Assembly (NCBI GenBank): GCA_934454035.1
Contig: CAKSFY010000096.1
Span: 1 to 8,717, forward strand
DNA: 8,717 bases
Reading direction: 5' to 3'
Source: an uncultured Clostridia bacterium
GTDB taxonomy: Bacteria > Bacillota > Clostridia > UBA1381
Part shown: piece after piece, positions 6,082 through 8,717 of the stretch
How positions within the stretch are numbered: the stretch's first letter is position 1
Layout: each line of letters opens with the position of its first letter
Position numbers and translations under genes: made by a program
Notes under the pieces: generated by a model
Database searches by the model: none
Seen by the model: only the letters and a program-made list of their open reading frames with translations
What the model was told of the DNA's origin: nothing

Positions 6082-6438
6082 TCATTCACACAATTCGCTC
6101 AGTTTCTCCGTAACTTTTTTATATTCACTCTTTACATTTTCATATAATTTCAGCGTTTCAGAATTTATTTCCGGGCAGCTTTTCAATTGCTTCATCAGTT
6201 CGCAGCAGGTATCAGCAAACGTATTCAGGCTTAAATTAAGCGCAATACCCTTTAACGTGTGAACTGCCCGAAAAACAGTTTCCGAATCGCAGTTTTTCAT
6301 CGCCGCATCTAATTTTTCAATATTTTTATCAGACGGCAGCATCATCAAAAATTTCACAATCAGCTCATCGCTTTGAATTCTGCCGAGAGCCTCTTTATAG
6401 TCTCCGCCGACAATATCGTAAAATTCCTTTGGTTTCAT
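6082..6438 (-). CDS. Stand-alone HPt (histidine phosphotransfer) protein
   Basis: A 118-residue cytosolic helical protein of the HPt family, which passes phosphoryl groups between response-regulator receiver domains in multi-step phosphorelays. The signature AVHTLKGIALNLSL places the phosphorylatable histidine at H60, followed by K63 and G64 as is usual. The N-terminal segment (YDIVGGDYKEAL, SDELIVKFLMMLP) and the C-terminal helices fit a complete four-helix HPt bundle. The ATG at 6438 is chosen because GGGGG lies just upstream at a proper distance; an ATG at 6462 has no such site. No histidine kinase or response regulator is in the window, so its partners must be encoded elsewhere. Confidence 0.88.
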   Translation of the reverse strand: MKPKEFYDIVGGDYKEALGRIQSDELIVKFLMMLPSDKNIEKLDAAMKNCDSETVFRAVHTLKGIALNLSLNTFADTCCELMKQLKSCPEINSETLKLYENVKSEYKKVTEKLSELCE

Positions 6439-6463
6439 TTTCGTTTTCCCCCGAAAAACCATG

Positions 6464-6489
6464 CATTATATGTCTTATTTTTTTCTTGC
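6464..6489 (-). promoter_or_regulatory. Weak sigma-A-like promoter before the HPt gene
   Basis: TATAAT (6469-6464) is a perfect -10 hexamer on the minus strand, just past the brnQ stop and about 26 bases before the HPt start. The best -35 match, TTGCAA, is only about 15 bases upstream and lies in the end of brnQ, so the spacing is short. It could allow HPt expression separate from brnQ. Confidence 0.3.
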
Positions 6490-7806
6490 AAGCAGTCCTA
6501 TTATCAATCCGACCAATGCCGGGCAAATCCAACCGAGTCCAAGCTTGAAAAACGGCAAATATGCATTTGCAAAAGTAATAACAACATCAAGATGCAATAC
6601 GGATACCACATCCTCCGGCAATGCACCGATAAAATCAAACACGGCAGCCGCAAGAGTAAAGCCGGTTACCCAGCAATATACCGATTTAGCATTCCCGAAA
6701 AATCTCCCGAACAGGGCAAGCAATATAATGGTTATAGCCAACGGGTACAAAAACATGAGTACCGGAAGCGAAAACCTGATTATTGCGTCAAGTCCGAGAT
6801 TTGCTATCAAAAATGATACCATGCAGAAAATTCTTGCCCATGCTTTGTAGGACGGTCCTTTCGGGAACATGGTTTCAAAAGTTTCCGAACAGCTTGTAAT
6901 GAGTCCCACCGCAGTTTTAAGGCAGGCAAATGTTACGGTCAGCGCAAGCACTATTGCTCCTGCTTTTCCGAAATAATGATTTGCAATGACAGTAAGTGCC
7001 TCACCTCCGTTTTCGCTTACAGGATACATTCCTCTGCTTTGAGCACCTACTACCGTCACCAGTATATAGATAACCGCCATTATCAGGCAGCTGAATATTC
7101 CTGCCTTGACAGTATTTGCAGCCACATAATCTGGATTTTCCACGCCGAGTCCTTTGATAACATTTACAACAACTATTCCAAAAGCCAGCCCGGCAAGAGC
7201 GTCCATGGTGTTATACCCCTCCAAAAAGCCTTTGAAAAACGCACCCGAAGCATATGCTTTGTCCGGAGTGATTTCCTTAATTGCTCCCAGCGGAGAAATA
7301 AGCGCCGCAACAACCAACGCTCCCAGACATATCAAAAATATAGGGTTTAATATTTTTCCCACCCATGTCATGATTTTTGACGGCTTTAAAGAAAATAACA
7401 TCACCGCATAAAAGAATAAGAACGAAAAAATCAAAAGCGGCCAACCGCCGTCATTTTGTATAATCGGTGCAACACCTACCGTAAAAGGAACCGTCGCACA
7501 TCTCGGAATTGCGAAAAACGGTCCTATGGTAAGATAAAGCGCACAGGTGAAAAATACACTGTATTTTCTGCCGATTTTATTGCACAAATCAAACAAGCCG
7601 TTACTTTTGCTTATTCCGAGTGCAGCAACTCCCAAAAGCGGAAGTCCCACACCGGTAATCAAAAATCCGGTGACAGCCTTCCATATATTAAATCCGGCTT
7701 CCTGACCCATATGTACCGGAAATATTAGATTTCCTGCTCCGAAAAACATGCCGAAAAGCATACTAGATATAAATATCGTTTCCTTAACCGATAAACTTTT
7801 TTTCAT
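6475..7806 (-). CDS. brnQ: Branched-chain amino acid carrier BrnQ (LIVCS family)
   Basis: A 443-residue integral membrane symporter that takes up leucine, isoleucine and valine, usually driven by sodium or protons. The N-terminus carries the family signature GAGNLIFP (23-30), and IGPFFAIPR is at 94-102; both contain unwound-helix type motifs of this transporter fold. About twelve hydrophobic helices span the protein, which ends in a short basic tail (ARKK). Length matches the family. The start ATG at 7806 has GGGGAG nine bases upstream. It begins 18 bases after the YifB/ComM gene, so it probably depends on read-through or on a promoter inside that gene; no terminator is visible between them. 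Confidence 0.95.
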   Translation of the reverse strand: MKKSLSVKETIFISSMLFGMFFGAGNLIFPVHMGQEAGFNIWKAVTGFLITGVGLPLLGVAALGISKSNGLFDLCNKIGRKYSVFFTCALYLTIGPFFAIPRCATVPFTVGVAPIIQNDGGWPLLIFSFLFFYAVMLFSLKPSKIMTWVGKILNPIFLICLGALVVAALISPLGAIKEITPDKAYASGAFFKGFLEGYNTMDALAGLAFGIVVVNVIKGLGVENPDYVAANTVKAGIFSCLIMAVIYILVTVVGAQSRGMYPVSENGGEALTVIANHYFGKAGAIVLALTVTFACLKTAVGLITSCSETFETMFPKGPSYKAWARIFCMVSFLIANLGLDAIIRFSLPVLMFLYPLAITIILLALFGRFFGNAKSVYCWVTGFTLAAAVFDFIGALPEDVVSVLHLDVVITFANAYLPFFKLGLGWICPALVGLIIGLLARKK

Positions 7807-7824
7807 AACTATACTCTCCCCGAT

Positions 7825-8717
7825 TTATTCAAAATAATTTCTGTCAAGACTTCTGTACTGCGTTGCCTCTGCCAAGTGATAATCAGCTATATTTTCTTTG
7901 CCCTCTAAGTCGGCTATTGTTCTGGCAACCTTTAAAATTCTGGAATATGCTCTTGCACTCAGTCCCAGCTTGTCAAACGCCATTTTAAGAATTTCGCTTT
8001 CCGCTTTTCCCAGCCTGCAAAATTCCTCCATCATGCCTGCTGAAAGCTGTGCATTTGAATATATTCCGTAATTTTTATATCTTTCAAGCTGAATATTTCT
8101 GGCTTTTTGAACTCTTTCTTTTATGGTCCTGCTGCTTTCTGCCTTTTGCGGTGAATTAAGCTTGTTATACTCAACCTCCGCAACTGCGACCTGAATATCG
8201 ATTCGGTCAAGCAGCGGTCCCGAAATTTTACTTCTGTATTGGCTCAGCTGATGCGGCGTGCAGGTACAAGTTCTCTTTGTGCTTCCGTAATAGCCGCATT
8301 TGCAAGGGTTCATTGAAGCAACCAGCATAAGATTACACGGATATGTAAGAGTTGCGTTAACTCTGGAGATAGTAACCTGTCCATCCTCCAGCGGCTGGCG
8401 CATAACCTCCAGAACACTGCGCTGAAATTCCGGAAACTCGTCCAAAAACAAAACCCCGTTATGAGCAAGCGACAGTTCGCCCGGTTTCGGGTTTGAGCCG
8501 CCTCCCGACAGTGCCACTGCCGAAATTGTATGATGCGGATGCCGAAACGGTCTTTTGGTCATAAGCGGACAGTTTTTCGGAAGCTGACCGGCAATTGAAT
8601 GAATTTTTGAAACTTCCAATGCCTCTTCAAAGCTTAAGTCCGGAAGTATTGTGCTTATTCTCTGCGCAAGCATGGTTTTTCCCGTTCCGGGAGCGCCTAT
8701 CATAAGCACATTATGAT
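7825..8717 (-). CDS. yifB: YifB/ComM-family Mg-chelatase-like AAA+ ATPase (partial, N-terminus cut by window edge)
   Basis: The visible 296 residues are the C-terminal part of a protein usually about 500 long; the reading frame stays open through the right edge (H-N before V-L-M-I-G), so the GTG at 8709 is an internal valine codon rather than a start. Walker A GAPGTGKT is at visible residues 7-14, Walker B GVLFLDE at 87-93, a cysteine cluster NPCKCG plus TCTC at about 136-152, an arginine-finger-like GPLLDR near 166-171, and the C-terminal Mg-chelatase domain (LSARAYSRILKVARTIADL) near the end. ComM of Vibrio and Haemophilus is a hexameric helicase that promotes branch migration during natural transformation; the Firmicute role is less clear. 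The missing N-terminal part should hold the Lon-like/ChlI domain. Confidence 0.93.
   Translation of the reverse strand, partial: HNVLMIGAPGTGKTMLAQRISTILPDLSFEEALEVSKIHSIAGQLPKNCPLMTKRPFRHPHHTISAVALSGGGSNPKPGELSLAHNGVLFLDEFPEFQRSVLEVMRQPLEDGQVTISRVNATLTYPCNLMLVASMNPCKCGYYGSTKRTCTCTPHQLSQYRSKISGPLLDRIDIQVAVAEVEYNKLNSPQKAESSRTIKERVQKARNIQLERYKNYGIYSNAQLSAGMMEEFCRLGKAESEILKMAFDKLGLSARAYSRILKVARTIADLEGKENIADYHLAEATQYRSLDRNYFE

Noticed and set aside
8707..8709. GTG as a start codon for the YifB/ComM gene
   Set aside because: It lies directly before the Walker A motif and the frame continues upstream with typical family residues (HN before VLMIG), so the gene is truncated by the window edge.

Overview
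The window is about 8.7 kb of low-GC bacterial DNA in which every convincing gene lies on the minus strand, so the genes read from right to left. The gene set suggests a Bacillota (Firmicutes) genome, probably class Clostridia: a YifB/ComM ATPase, a BrnQ carrier, an EamA transporter, an ECF sigma factor, an Exp7/CtpE-type P-type ATPase and a NodB-fold deacetylase, with strong AGGAG/GGGGG ribosome binding sites. No rRNA, tRNA, transposase, integrase or CRISPR array is visible.

In transcription order: (1) 8717-7825, the C-terminal two thirds of a YifB/ComM-type Mg-chelatase-like AAA+ ATPase, cut by the window edge; (2) 7806-6475, a BrnQ branched-chain amino acid carrier, 18 bp behind it; (3) 6438-6082, a stand-alone HPt phosphotransfer protein; (4) 6030-5167, an EamA/DMT transporter made of two very similar halves; (5) 5074-3372, a tight three-gene cluster: ECF sigma factor, a small two-helix membrane protein, and a membrane protein with an extracytoplasmic domain and two C-terminal zinc ribbons; (6) 3301-1109, a cation P-type ATPase; (7) 1024-174, a polysaccharide deacetylase split by a one-base frameshift, behind a near-consensus housekeeping promoter; (8) 173-1, AT-rich non-coding DNA with inverted repeats and a plus-strand promoter-like sequence.

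The most interesting part is 5140-3300. The sigma gene and the P-type ATPase gene are each preceded by the same ten bases, GCGTGTAATA, with an AAC element 15-16 bases upstream. This resembles an ECF promoter (AAC at -35, CGT at -10). I infer that the sigma factor controls its own operon and the ATPase, with the two membrane proteins as candidate sensor or anti-sigma components. In the gap before the ATPase, a perfect 11-bp inverted repeat contains the ATPase Shine-Dalgarno sequence in one arm and touches the putative -10 element in the other. Read-through RNA from the sigma operon could therefore terminate or hide the ribosome binding site, whereas RNA started at the ATPase's own promoter would lack the 5' arm and be translatable. 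The sequence elements are seen directly; the regulatory model is inference.
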